Below, piece after piece: positions 44,189 through 52,211 of a DNA stretch of 64,000 bases. The first letter of the stretch is position 1. Each line of letters starts with the position of its first letter. The notes below the pieces were generated by a model, which saw nothing but the letters and a program-made list of their open reading frames with translations, did no database searches and was not told the DNA's origin. The translations under genes and the position numbers were made by a program. This DNA is from Chryseobacterium sp. (GTDB taxonomy: Bacteria > Bacteroidota > Bacteroidia > Flavobacteriales > Weeksellaceae), in NCBI GenBank assembly GCA_027492795.1, contig JAPUEB010000021.1:1-64000 (forward strand), given 5' to 3'.

Positions 44189-44767
44189 TTAAATTGGAAA
44201 TCTCTCAAAACAAATCACCAAAGACCAAAGAAGTGCAATTGTAGAAACGCCGATAATCCAGTAGTTTTTTGGTAATTTTAAAATCTTTGTGAGCAGATAA
44301 AAAACTACCATAACAAGCAGAATTACAACAATTTGTCCTAGCTCCAAACCAACATTGAAACCCAATAAAGGAATCGCAATTTTCTGTTCGGAAGCCATCA
44401 TCATTCTTGCTGTGTTGGCAAAACCCATTCCGTGAATAAGTCCGAAAATTAAAGCCAAATAGTAATTCATTTTCATCAGGCTTTTTTCGTGATTTTTCAT
44501 CAAAATATTGTCGGCAGAAGTGAGGACAATCGTCAACGGAATAAGAAACTCCACCCAATTTGAATTGATTCTAAAAATATCCAGAACGCTCAAAGCCAAA
44601 GTGATGGAGTGACCTATTGTAAAAGCAGTCACCAAAACAAGAATTTTTTTCCAATCCTTGTAAGAATACACTGCCACCAAAGCCAGAACAAACAACTGGT
44701 GATCGAGCGCATCAAAAGAAATGATGTGTTCCCAACCCAATTTTAAATAAAATAAAAAATCCTGCAT
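44189..44767 (-). CDS. HupE/UreJ-family membrane protein
   Basis: 192-residue membrane protein with ~6 helices. Family marks: SFDALDHQLFVLALVAVY, AFTIGHSITLALSVL, LIHGMGFANTARMM and LGFNVGLELGQIVVILLV. HupE/UreJ proteins are proposed metal (nickel/cobalt) transporters. I start at MQDFLFYLKLGWEH, because the 37 codons upstream overlap the divergent antitoxin promoter and lack family similarity. It lies upstream of the M1 peptidase on the same strand. Confidence 0.88.
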   Translation of the reverse strand: MQDFLFYLKLGWEHIISFDALDHQLFVLALVAVYSYKDWKKILVLVTAFTIGHSITLALSVLDIFRINSNWVEFLIPLTIVLTSADNILMKNHEKSLMKMNYYLALIFGLIHGMGFANTARMMMASEQKIAIPLLGFNVGLELGQIVVILLVMVVFYLLTKILKLPKNYWIIGVSTIALLWSLVICFERFPI

Positions 44768-44809
44768 TTTTGGCTGAAATTTTGAAAGACGATAATACGA
44801 AAATAATAT

Positions 44810-44817
44810 TAACTTTG
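44810..44817 (+). promoter_or_regulatory. -7 promoter element of toxin-antitoxin operon
   Basis: TAACTTTG, an exact TAnnTTTG match, 15 bases before the antitoxin ATG at 44833. Confidence 0.6.
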
Positions 44818-44832
44818 TTAAAATTTGCGGTG

Positions 44833-45069
44833 ATGACATTAATAATTGAAACAAAAAATAAAGCTCAACTTTCTGCAATTAAGCGGTTTCTTGAAGAAAT
44901 GAAAGATGTTAGGTTTTGGGAAGGAGATAACTCCCAGGATTTGCCTGACGAAATTTATGAAGCTTTAGAAAAATACGCAGATTCTGTGAAAGAAGAAGAT
45001 TGTATTTCATCTGAAGAATTTTTCTTAAACGCACGAAAAAAAGTATGCGAGTTGTATTCACAAAAGTAG
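44833..45069 (+). CDS. Antitoxin-like protein of a Type II TA pair
   Basis: 78 residues: N-terminal strand (TLIIETKNKAQLSAIKRFLEEM) that may dimerise on DNA, then an acidic C-terminal part (EGDNSQDLPDEIYEALEKYADSVKEEDCISSEEFFLNARKKV), typical of a toxin-binding tail. It overlaps the following toxin gene by 25 bases. The start at MTLII is preferred over an upstream TTG because the promoter lies between them. Confidence 0.75.
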   Translation: MTLIIETKNKAQLSAIKRFLEEMKDVRFWEGDNSQDLPDEIYEALEKYADSVKEEDCISSEEFFLNARKKVCELYSQK

Positions 45070-45350
45070 CAGAATCGTCTTATGAAAGGATTTTGGAATT
45101 TTTAGCGATTACGTGGACAGAGCGAGAGATGGAAATTTTCGTAAACGACGCAGAAGTAGTTGAACAAAATCTAAAAGAGGGAAGATATTTGATGTATCAA
45201 AAATCTCGTTTCAAAACAAGAAGCGCATTAATAGGGAAAAATCATGTAAGAATGTTTTTCAGAAAAGAAAACAAAGAACTCATTAAAGTTTTGCTCTTTT
45301 TCGATATGAGAGAAGATCCTCAAAAGATTTTAGAATTACTCAAGCAATGA
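45045..45350 (+). CDS. RelE/ParE-family toxin
   Basis: 101 residues with the RelE/ParE fold pattern: MRVVFTKVAESSYERILEFLAITWTEREMEIF (strand, helix pair), KSRFKTRSALIGKNHVRMFFRKENKELIKVLLFFDMREDPQKIL (beta-sheet and tail). ParE-type (gyrase) and RelE-type (mRNA cleavage) activity cannot be separated by eye. Start overlaps the antitoxin; stop overlaps the DUF6702 start by four bases (ATGA), so all three genes are translationally coupled. Confidence 0.8.
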   Translation: MRVVFTKVAESSYERILEFLAITWTEREMEIFVNDAEVVEQNLKEGRYLMYQKSRFKTRSALIGKNHVRMFFRKENKELIKVLLFFDMREDPQKILELLKQ

Positions 45351-45847
45351 AAGCCTTTATTAATCTTTTTTTTATTCTTTTTTATCTCTGTTCATTTACA
45401 GCGGAAAAGCACCCATATCACGTTGGTTCTGTTGAATTTAATTACAATTCAAAATCAAAAACCTATGAAATTGCCGGTCGTTTTTTCTTGGATGATTTGG
45501 AAAATGCTGTGAATAAAAAATATGGAACAGTCGTACATTTTCAAGATGAGAAATTCAAAAAAGAAATGAATGAACTTCTGAAAAAATATTGCGGTGAGTA
45601 TTTGAGACTAAAATCTGACAATCAATTTGTTAAAATCAATTATTTGGGTTACGAGGAAGACAGTGAAGCGGTAAATATTTTTTTGGAATCAGAACCCGTA
45701 AAATCACCAAAAAAAGTGGAAGTTGCGGTGAGTATGCTGTATAATTTTTTTGATGACCAGTCGAATATCATCCACATCATCGTTCATGGAAAGCGCAAAA
45801 GCAGCAAACTTTTATTTCCGGACAGATATTTGTATCAAAGTTTTTAA
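45347..45847 (+). CDS. DUF6702-family exported protein
   Basis: 166 residues, signal peptide (MKAFINLFFILFYLCSFTAE), then the family opening KHPYHVGSVEFNYNSKSKTYEIAGRFFLDDLENAVNKKYG. Function unknown; often found next to M1 peptidases and HupE/UreJ in Flavobacteriia. Here the TA pair is wedged between it and HupE, and the ATG overlaps the toxin stop. Confidence 0.8.
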   Translation: MKAFINLFFILFYLCSFTAEKHPYHVGSVEFNYNSKSKTYEIAGRFFLDDLENAVNKKYGTVVHFQDEKFKKEMNELLKKYCGEYLRLKSDNQFVKINYLGYEEDSEAVNIFLESEPVKSPKKVEVAVSMLYNFFDDQSNIIHIIVHGKRKSSKLLFPDRYLYQSF

Positions 45848-45848
45848 G

Positions 45849-45876
45849 CCCCTTCCCCAAAGGGGAAAAATCTCTA
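45849..45876. repeat. CCCCTTCCCC-AAA-GGGG element
   Basis: GCCCCTTCCCCAAAGGGGAA right after the DUF6702 stop; same family as the pair between groES and groEL. Position suggests it may also act as the 3' hairpin of the operon. Confidence 0.6.
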
Positions 45877-45969
45877 AAAAAACCGTTTTAAGATTATGGA
45901 ACTGTGAAGTGAGATTTTAAACCTTGCAACAAGAAACAAGGAACAAGAAACAAGAAACCAGCAACCAGA

Positions 45970-46551
45970 CTAAAACGTTTCATTCATCTTCACACAAAAT
46001 TCCCTCAAATCAGGAAAAAATTCATCATAACAAGCCCTTAAAAATGGTTTGTGGTGAATGAATAGTCCGTAAACAGGGGTAGTTTTTTCTAAAAATCTTG
46101 CTCGGTGCAACACATTTCGGATGCTGTACTCCATTCCCCAATCGTAACGATAGTTGTAGAGCCAGTTGTCTTGCTGCATTCTGGGCAAAATATGTCGGAA
46201 ATTTTCGGGCAAATCTTTTTCAAATTTGTAAAGAACCTTATAAACGTGGGCTGTGTATTCACGCCATTCTTTTGCGGACTTTACAGATTTGTCGTTGGCT
46301 AAAAAATAATCGAAAACCACATCTACAAAAGCTCCGGAATACAATCTTACGACTGGTTGAAAAACCGTTTTTGCTTCGTGAACCATCGGGTGAACATCTG
46401 TAAACGCATCAATAGCGCGATGCAGCATCACGCCCTGCTGAATTTCTTCGGGAAGTTTTTTCTTTTCTTTATTTTTTACAAAATCGCCAATAAGATTCCC
46501 AACGATTTGCTCGTCGGTAAAGGATAGGAAACTGTGGGCAAGGAAATTCAC
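45970..46551 (-). CDS. Acyl-carrier-protein phosphodiesterase-like (AcpH family)
   Basis: 193-residue HD-like helical protein. Family marks: MNFLAHSFLSFTDEQIVGNLIGDFVKNK at the N-terminus, GVMLHRAIDAFTDVHP, YSGAFVDVVFDYFLAND and MQQDNWLYNY. AcpH removes the phosphopantetheine group from acyl carrier protein in E. coli; the assignment here is by family similarity. The preceding spacer (45877-45969) is an AAGAAACAAGGAACAAG simple repeat. Confidence 0.85.
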   Translation of the reverse strand: MNFLAHSFLSFTDEQIVGNLIGDFVKNKEKKKLPEEIQQGVMLHRAIDAFTDVHPMVHEAKTVFQPVVRLYSGAFVDVVFDYFLANDKSVKSAKEWREYTAHVYKVLYKFEKDLPENFRHILPRMQQDNWLYNYRYDWGMEYSIRNVLHRARFLEKTTPVYGLFIHHKPFLRACYDEFFPDLREFCVKMNETF

Positions 46552-46599
46552 ACTCTAAGTTACGGAGAAATTCTTGAAAAGATTGGTTTCTTGAAAAAA

Positions 46600-48132
46600 T
46601 TATTTCGCAATGAATTTTTTTGTAGCTACCATATTGTTTTCATTGTCGTAAACGGCTATTATGTAACTTCCTTTAGTCCAGTGTGCAACAGAGAATTTTT
46701 TTTGTTTTGTAATAAGAATAATTTGTCCTGCGGTATTGTAAATTTTAAAAATATATTCTTTGTTATTTTTAATGGTAATGTTTACCATTTCTATTGCAGG
46801 ATTAGGATATACTATAAATTCTGAAACATTTCCATTCACCTCATCTGTTGCCATAGCTGCTGTAGGCATATAGTTTGAGACTATACATGCAAATCTTGAG
46901 AACGCAAAAGCTTCGTTGGAAGGTTGCGCATCCGTCATAGGTTTTCCTGTAGGATCACCATTGTAGTTTTTCTCGGGATTTGCCCATCTGTTGATTCTTG
47001 TACAATCAATATTTACGCTTCCGCATTGGTCCGAATATGCTAATATTGTTCTCCATCTTTTGTTGGATGGTGCTGCAGTTCCCATACTTATGGCTACTTG
47101 ATTTACATAACCATGATGATTTGCGCAAGGTGTAGTAGAAGGATTTACATACCAATCATGGTTCAGTCCCATACTGTGACCCAACTCATGAGCCAAAGTA
47201 AAATTGGCGATAGCACAGTCATAGAGACTTATGCTGTAAGCTAATGAGTTACTGTAGGTAGTATTTAGGTGTGCTAATCCGCAAATATTGTCGGGAGTGG
47301 TGGTAATTAAAGAAACTAAATCTGCACCGTATGTTGTGCGAAGTGTTTGAGCGACGTCCAAGTAGCCGTCTCCGGAAGTAGCGAGTCTGTCTAAATCTGT
47401 ATTGATATTCCCCGATTCTGTATATAGAACTTCACCAGAATAAACCAAATTCATGGTAGTGTTGCTAACACCTGAATTGTTTAATGATATATTAAAATTC
47501 GTAATCGCAGTTGCAGCGTTAGCATTACTTTGTGCAGATCCGCCCCAAATATTTTTTGCGGCAGTGGTATAAAGAACCATTACATCTATTACTGTTGCAG
47601 GACAAGGTGGAGTATTAGCATTGCAAATATCTGGATTTACCAAATTATTTTTATTTCCCAGATTAGGAACTACAATATAATCGTCTTTTTTTTCTTGCAA
47701 ATCAAGTTTTGGTTGGTTAACCTCCGAAACTGCAAATATGTTCGGTCGGGTTTGGTGAAAAACTACTTTTTCTCCGTTTTCACCAACGTAAATTCCTGTT
47801 ACAATATTTTCAGATTTAGAAAGGACTAAATCCGAGTTTGGTTCCTGTTCTACCGAATAAACATACGATACCGTGTTGTTTGTATAAGAATATTTTTTGG
47901 TTTTTTTAGCTTGAATAATCCTTCCTGTAGGCAAAATTATTTCAAGATCAACTGTTAAATCGAAAGGAGGCTGCTTATAATATTGAGTTAAAACATAGTT
48001 GGAAGCTAACTCGGCAGTAATTTTATCATCTATGGTTAGGTTGCCTTCATCTAATTTGGTTTGGAAAATCTTTTGTTGAGAAAAAATGAATGTTGAAAAA
48101 AACAAAAGAATAAGAAAATAGTTTTTTTTCAT
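46600..48132 (-). CDS. Secreted zinc metalloprotease, T9SS substrate
   Basis: 510 residues: signal peptide (LILLFFSTFIFSQQ), propeptide, then a metzincin-type catalytic domain with FTLAHELGHSMGLNHDW (three zinc His/Asp) and SNKRWRTILAYSDQCGSV (Met-turn region replaced by TILAYS). Reprolysin-like (M12B-type) layout. C-terminal type A sorting domain (FIVYPNPAIEMVNITIKNNKEYIFKIYNTAGQII ... YIIAVYDNENNMVATKKFIAK). Exported through T9SS, probably for protein degradation outside the cell. Confidence 0.88.
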   Translation of the reverse strand: MKKNYFLILLFFSTFIFSQQKIFQTKLDEGNLTIDDKITAELASNYVLTQYYKQPPFDLTVDLEIILPTGRIIQAKKTKKYSYTNNTVSYVYSVEQEPNSDLVLSKSENIVTGIYVGENGEKVVFHQTRPNIFAVSEVNQPKLDLQEKKDDYIVVPNLGNKNNLVNPDICNANTPPCPATVIDVMVLYTTAAKNIWGGSAQSNANAATAITNFNISLNNSGVSNTTMNLVYSGEVLYTESGNINTDLDRLATSGDGYLDVAQTLRTTYGADLVSLITTTPDNICGLAHLNTTYSNSLAYSISLYDCAIANFTLAHELGHSMGLNHDWYVNPSTTPCANHHGYVNQVAISMGTAAPSNKRWRTILAYSDQCGSVNIDCTRINRWANPEKNYNGDPTGKPMTDAQPSNEAFAFSRFACIVSNYMPTAAMATDEVNGNVSEFIVYPNPAIEMVNITIKNNKEYIFKIYNTAGQIILITKQKKFSVAHWTKGSYIIAVYDNENNMVATKKFIAK

Positions 48133-48176
48133 GGCAAAAGATTTTCTTCAAAGCTATAAAAAAAATGTTGTTAAAT

Positions 48177-49523
48177 TTAAAATAATTTTTCATGAAAATC
48201 CTCAATTTTACTCACTTCCACGATGGAGATTCCATATTTTTTTTTCGGAATCTTATTCAAATTAGAAACAAATATTTTATCGTATCCCAACTTTTCAGCT
48301 TCCGAAATCCTTTGTTCTATTTGTGGAACGGGACGAATTTCGCCGCTCAAACCAATTTCTCCGGCGAAACAAAATTTTTCGGAAATGGCAATATCATCGT
48401 TTGAGGAAAGAATAGAAGCCACAACCGCCAAATCTAAAGCGGGATCGTCGGTTTTTATTCCGCCCGTAATGTTTAAAAAAACATCTTTTGCGCCGAGCTG
48501 AAAACCGGCGCGTTTTTCTAAAACTGCGAGCAGCATGTTCAACCTTTTGCTGTCGAATCCGGTGCAGCTTCTTTGTGGTGTACCATAAACTGCGGAACTC
48601 ACCAATGCCTGAATTTCCAAAAGCATCGGTCGGTTTCCTTCCAAAGTTACGGCAATAGAATTTCCAGAAAGTTCTTCAAATTTTTTGGTGATGAGAATTT
48701 CAGAGGGGTTTTTAATTTCTTTTAAACCTTGAGAAACCATTTCATAAATTCCGATCTCGGAAGTGGATCCAAAACGGTTTTTATTCGCTCTTAACAATCG
48801 AAAAAGGTGATTTCTGTCGCCGTCAAAATTTAAAACTACATCTACCATGTGTTCCAAAACTTTCGGACCGGCAATTTGTCCGTCTTTTGTGATGTGACCA
48901 ACTAAAATAATCGGAGTGTTGTTTTCCTTTGCAAATTTTATCAGTTCGTTGGAACATTCTCGGATTTGGGAAACAGTTCCGGGAGAACTTTCAAGCAATT
49001 GGGAATGAAGTGTTTGTATAGAATCCACAATCATCAAATCGGGCTGCAATTTTTTGGCTTCGTGGATGATTTTTTCTACGGAAACTTCCGTAAAAAGAAA
49101 ACAGTTGGGATTTTGTAAATCCGTCAATCGATCTGCGCGCATTTTTATCTGTGAAGCGCTTTCTTCGCCCGAAACGTAAAGAATTTTCTTCTTCATTTTC
49201 AGTGCCAATTGCAGCAAAAGTGTTGATTTTCCTATTCCGGGTTCGCCACCAATTAAAATAACGGAACCAAGCACGATTCCGCCGCCTAAAACGCGGTTGA
49301 GTTCTTCGGAAATGGTTTTGATACGGGCTTCTTCGTTGGTTTCAACTTCGATGATATTAATGATGTGGTTTTTCTTTTTTTCTAAAGAATTTTTGGGTGC
49401 AGATTTTTCTACAATTTCTTCCACCAAAGTATTCCACGAACCGCAGTTTTTACATTGTCCATGCCATTGTGGAAATTGGGAGCCGCAGTTTTGGCAGTAG
49501 TATGCTGTTTTTAGTTTTGCCAC
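48177..49523 (-). CDS. radA: DNA repair protein RadA
   Basis: 448-residue branch-migration ATPase for recombination intermediates. N-terminal zinc finger (CQNCGSQFPQWHGQCKNCGSW), Walker A GGEPGIGKSTLL, Walker B LMIVDSIQTL, the RadA-specific KNRFGST motif, and a Lon-like C-terminal domain (VFLNITGGIKTDDPALDLAVVASILSS ... GLSGEIRPV). Length and order are standard. Confidence 0.96.
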   Translation of the reverse strand: MAKLKTAYYCQNCGSQFPQWHGQCKNCGSWNTLVEEIVEKSAPKNSLEKKKNHIINIIEVETNEEARIKTISEELNRVLGGGIVLGSVILIGGEPGIGKSTLLLQLALKMKKKILYVSGEESASQIKMRADRLTDLQNPNCFLFTEVSVEKIIHEAKKLQPDLMIVDSIQTLHSQLLESSPGTVSQIRECSNELIKFAKENNTPIILVGHITKDGQIAGPKVLEHMVDVVLNFDGDRNHLFRLLRANKNRFGSTSEIGIYEMVSQGLKEIKNPSEILITKKFEELSGNSIAVTLEGNRPMLLEIQALVSSAVYGTPQRSCTGFDSKRLNMLLAVLEKRAGFQLGAKDVFLNITGGIKTDDPALDLAVVASILSSNDDIAISEKFCFAGEIGLSGEIRPVPQIEQRISEAEKLGYDKIFVSNLNKIPKKKYGISIVEVSKIEDFHEKLF

Positions 49524-49582
49524 AGGTTATAGGTGATAATTGATGAGTGATAAATGATGCAAATTACAAAGATTTGTGTGAA

Positions 49583-50137
49583 TTAACTAACTTTCTTGTT
49601 TGTGCCGTTCATGATTTGTAACTGCTCAAATGCTCTAGATTCATTTTTGGGAATTTTTTCATTTTTTCGAGACTTAAACTCTAAATAAATTTTTTCCATC
49701 GGTACGTAATTCCATTCAGAATCTGAAAGTTTGTATTTTTCATTTTCGTTTGTCAAATTGATTTTTAAACCTTTAAAAAATGATCGGTGATCTTTCAATT
49801 CAATCAGTTGGATTTGTGTAGAATTTATGTTTAAAGTTGAAGATTTAATTTGATTTCTCTGTTTATAATTTAAGGTAATAAAACCGTCTTCGAACTCAAT
49901 AAATTCAATTTTTCTAGAGTTAAATTTTAGTAATTTGGAAATCAATATTTGAACTGTGAAAATTCCTAATGCAAAATATAAAATTGGTTCTCCTGTAAAA
50001 CCTATATTGAAAATATTTATAATAAATGGAACAATTAAAGCTGCCATTAAAAACAAATTCGCTAAAAATGTTTGTGAGAAAAAAACATCTTGTCTTGGAT
50101 TTTCTTCAATTTTAAAAGTTATTTTTTCAGGATACAT
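49583..50137 (-). CDS. Hypothetical membrane protein
   Basis: 184 residues with two adjacent transmembrane helices (FLANLFLMAALIVPFIINIFNIGF and ILYFALGIFTVQILISKLL) and a cytoplasmic beta-rich tail (IEFIEFEDGFITLNYKQRNQIKSSTLNINSTQIQLIELKDHRS). The layout resembles PH-like membrane-anchored proteins. No family recognised. Confidence 0.6.
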   Translation of the reverse strand: MYPEKITFKIEENPRQDVFFSQTFLANLFLMAALIVPFIINIFNIGFTGEPILYFALGIFTVQILISKLLKFNSRKIEFIEFEDGFITLNYKQRNQIKSSTLNINSTQIQLIELKDHRSFFKGLKINLTNENEKYKLSDSEWNYVPMEKIYLEFKSRKNEKIPKNESRAFEQLQIMNGTNKKVS

Positions 50138-50231
50138 TAGATAGTGTTAATGTTTTTTTTAAAGCATTTAACAACAAATATATCTCAAATTTCTAAATTT
50201 TGATATTTAAAAGTAACGGATAAAATTTTCA

Positions 50232-50263
50232 TTTGTCTCCTATTCCAAAATCCTTTAACTTTG
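50232..50263 (+). promoter_or_regulatory. Promoter of pyrG
   Basis: TTTG (50232-50235) and TAACTTTG (50256-50263) spaced by 20 bases match the Flavobacteriia -33/-7 consensus. The ATG follows 16 bases later. Confidence 0.7.
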
Positions 50264-50279
50264 CCAAAACCTAAATCTA

Positions 50280-51887
50280 ATGAGTAAAAAGAACACCAAG
50301 TTCATCTTCGTAACGGGAGGTGTTACTTCTTCACTTGGTAAAGGAATTGTCTCGGCTTCATTGGGACTTTTGCTAAAATCACGCGGCTTCAACGTAACTA
50401 TTCAAAAATTGGATCCTTATATCAATATCGATCCTGGAACTCTGAATCCTTATGAACACGGCGAATGTTACGTGACAGAAGACGGCGCAGAAACAGACCT
50501 CGATTTGGGACATTATGAAAGATTTTTGGACGCTCCAACTTCTCAGAATAATAATGTAACGACCGGAAAAATCTACCAAACCGTTATCGAGAAAGAAAGA
50601 AAAGGTGATTTTTTGGGAAAAACAGTTCAGGTTATTCCTCACATTACCAACGAGATTAAGCGTAGAATAAAAATTTTATCCAAACAAAATTTCGATATCA
50701 TCATCACCGAAATTGGCGGAACTGTCGGTGATATTGAGTCGCTTCCTTATATTGAATCGGTTCGACAACTGAAATGGGAATTGGGCGAAAATAATTCGAT
50801 GGTGATTCATTTAACTTTGCTTCCATACCTTTCTGCAAGTGGTGAATTAAAGACGAAACCTTCCCAACATTCTGTGCGACAATTGATGGAAAGCGGAATT
50901 CAGGCGGATGTTTTGGTGTGCAGAACCGAACATAAAATTCCGAAGGAACAGCGCGCAAAATTGGCACAATTCTGCAATGTTGCGAGCGAAAATGTAATTG
51001 AATGTATGGATGCGGAAACTATTTACCAAGTTCCAATCGAGCTTCAGAAACAAAATTTTGATCAAGTTGTTTTAAAAGAGTTGGATTTACCTGTAAAAAA
51101 AGATCCGGATTTAAAAGAGTGGAAAAATTTCCTAAAAAAATATAAAAATCCTAAAAAATCCGTACAAATTGCTTTGGTAGGAAAGTATGTCTCGCTTCAG
51201 GATTCCTATAAATCTATCGCGGAAGCCTTTATTCACGCCGGAGCAGAGTTGGAAACCGAGGTGAATGTTCGCTGGGTTTACAGTGGCGAAATTACCAAAG
51301 AAAATGTGGAAGAAACCTTTGCGGGAATCGATGGAATGTTAATTGCTCCCGGTTTTGGAGACCGTGGAATTGAGGGAAAAATAATTTCCGCAAAATTTGC
51401 AAGAGAGAACAAAATTCCACTTTTGGGAATTTGCCTCGGAATGCAGATTATGACCATTGAGTTTGCGAGAAATATTCTTGGTTTGAACAAGGCGAATTCG
51501 ATGGAATTTGATACTTCCACGCCGGATCCGGTGATTTCATTAATGGCAGACCAAAAAAATGTGGTGGACAAAGGTGGAACGATGAGATTGGGAGCTTGGA
51601 AATGCTCTTTGAAGACCGGTTCAAAACTTTCTGAAATTTATGGCGGCAGAAATATCTCCGAAAGACATCGCCACAGATACGAGTTCAACAGCGATTACCA
51701 GCACGATTTCGAAAAAAATGGTTTGGTTCCTACAGGTTTTAATCCCGATACGAAATTGGTAGAAACTTTGGAGCTGAAAGATCATCCTTTTTATATAGGA
51801 GTACAGTATCATCCCGAATACAAAAGTACTGTTGCAACACCACATCCGCTTTTTATAGCACTGATAAAGGCTGCGTCGAAAAAATAA
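50280..51887 (+). CDS. pyrG: CTP synthase
   Basis: 535-residue enzyme making CTP from UTP, ATP and glutamine. N-terminal synthase domain: FVTGGVTSSLGKGIVSASLG (P-loop-like), DPYINIDPGTLNPYEHGECYVTEDGAETDLDLGHYERF and EIGGTVGDIESLPYIESVRQ. C-terminal class I glutamine amidotransferase: PGFGDRGIEGK, LLGICLGMQ (nucleophile Cys) and YHPEYKS (His-Glu). Complete and intact. Confidence 0.97.
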   Translation: MSKKNTKFIFVTGGVTSSLGKGIVSASLGLLLKSRGFNVTIQKLDPYINIDPGTLNPYEHGECYVTEDGAETDLDLGHYERFLDAPTSQNNNVTTGKIYQTVIEKERKGDFLGKTVQVIPHITNEIKRRIKILSKQNFDIIITEIGGTVGDIESLPYIESVRQLKWELGENNSMVIHLTLLPYLSASGELKTKPSQHSVRQLMESGIQADVLVCRTEHKIPKEQRAKLAQFCNVASENVIECMDAETIYQVPIELQKQNFDQVVLKELDLPVKKDPDLKEWKNFLKKYKNPKKSVQIALVGKYVSLQDSYKSIAEAFIHAGAELETEVNVRWVYSGEITKENVEETFAGIDGMLIAPGFGDRGIEGKIISAKFARENKIPLLGICLGMQIMTIEFARNILGLNKANSMEFDTSTPDPVISLMADQKNVVDKGGTMRLGAWKCSLKTGSKLSEIYGGRNISERHRHRYEFNSDYQHDFEKNGLVPTGFNPDTKLVETLELKDHPFYIGVQYHPEYKSTVATPHPLFIALIKAASKK

Positions 51888-51894
51888 TCTACAG

Positions 51895-51925
51895 AATGTC
51901 CGTTTTTTAGCGGACATTTTTATTT
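51895..51925 (+). terminator. Terminator of pyrG
   Basis: 8-bp perfect stem AATGTCCG (51895-51902 with 51911-51918) followed by TTTTT. Confidence 0.8.
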
Positions 51926-51942
51926 AGAGTTTGTTTAAATTT

Positions 51943-52006
51943 TTCAAAATGAACCTTAATTTGTTTCCCCCAACACTAAAAGGAGCAAATTAAGGTTCAT
52001 TTTGAA
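51943..52006. repeat. Conserved-core / variable-arm palindrome, locus 1
   Basis: Perfect 21-base arms (51943-51963 and 51986-52006) enclose a 22-base core TTTCCCCCAACACTAAAAGG... The core matches those at 52017-52038 and 63845-63866; the arms do not. The element directly abuts locus 2. Confidence 0.8.
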
Positions 52007-52048
52007 GGAAATTTTCCGCCCTTTAGGGTTGGGGAAGAGAAAATTTCC
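52007..52048. repeat. Conserved-core / variable-arm palindrome, locus 2
   Basis: Perfect 10-base arms GGAAATTTTC / GAAAATTTCC around a 22-base core (inverted relative to loci 1 and 3; its reverse complement starts TCTTCCCCAACCCTAAAGGG). Confidence 0.8.
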
Positions 52049-52123
52049 GATACCGTATTTTGAAAATAAAAAATTTAAAAAGACTCTTACTGACAAAAAG
52101 TAAGGGCTTTCTAAAAAAATCAG

Positions 52124-52131
52124 TATTTTTG
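52124..52131 (+). promoter_or_regulatory. -7 promoter element of yidC
   Basis: TATTTTTG, exact TAnnTTTG match. An 80-base leader of TTCAAATTTCAAA simple repeats separates it from the ATG at 52212. Confidence 0.55.
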
Positions 52132-52211
52132 TCCACCAAAATAATAAGGTATAAGATTTGGGAATTTCAGAAAAATCTCAAATTTCAAACTTCAAATTTC
52201 AAATCAACATA

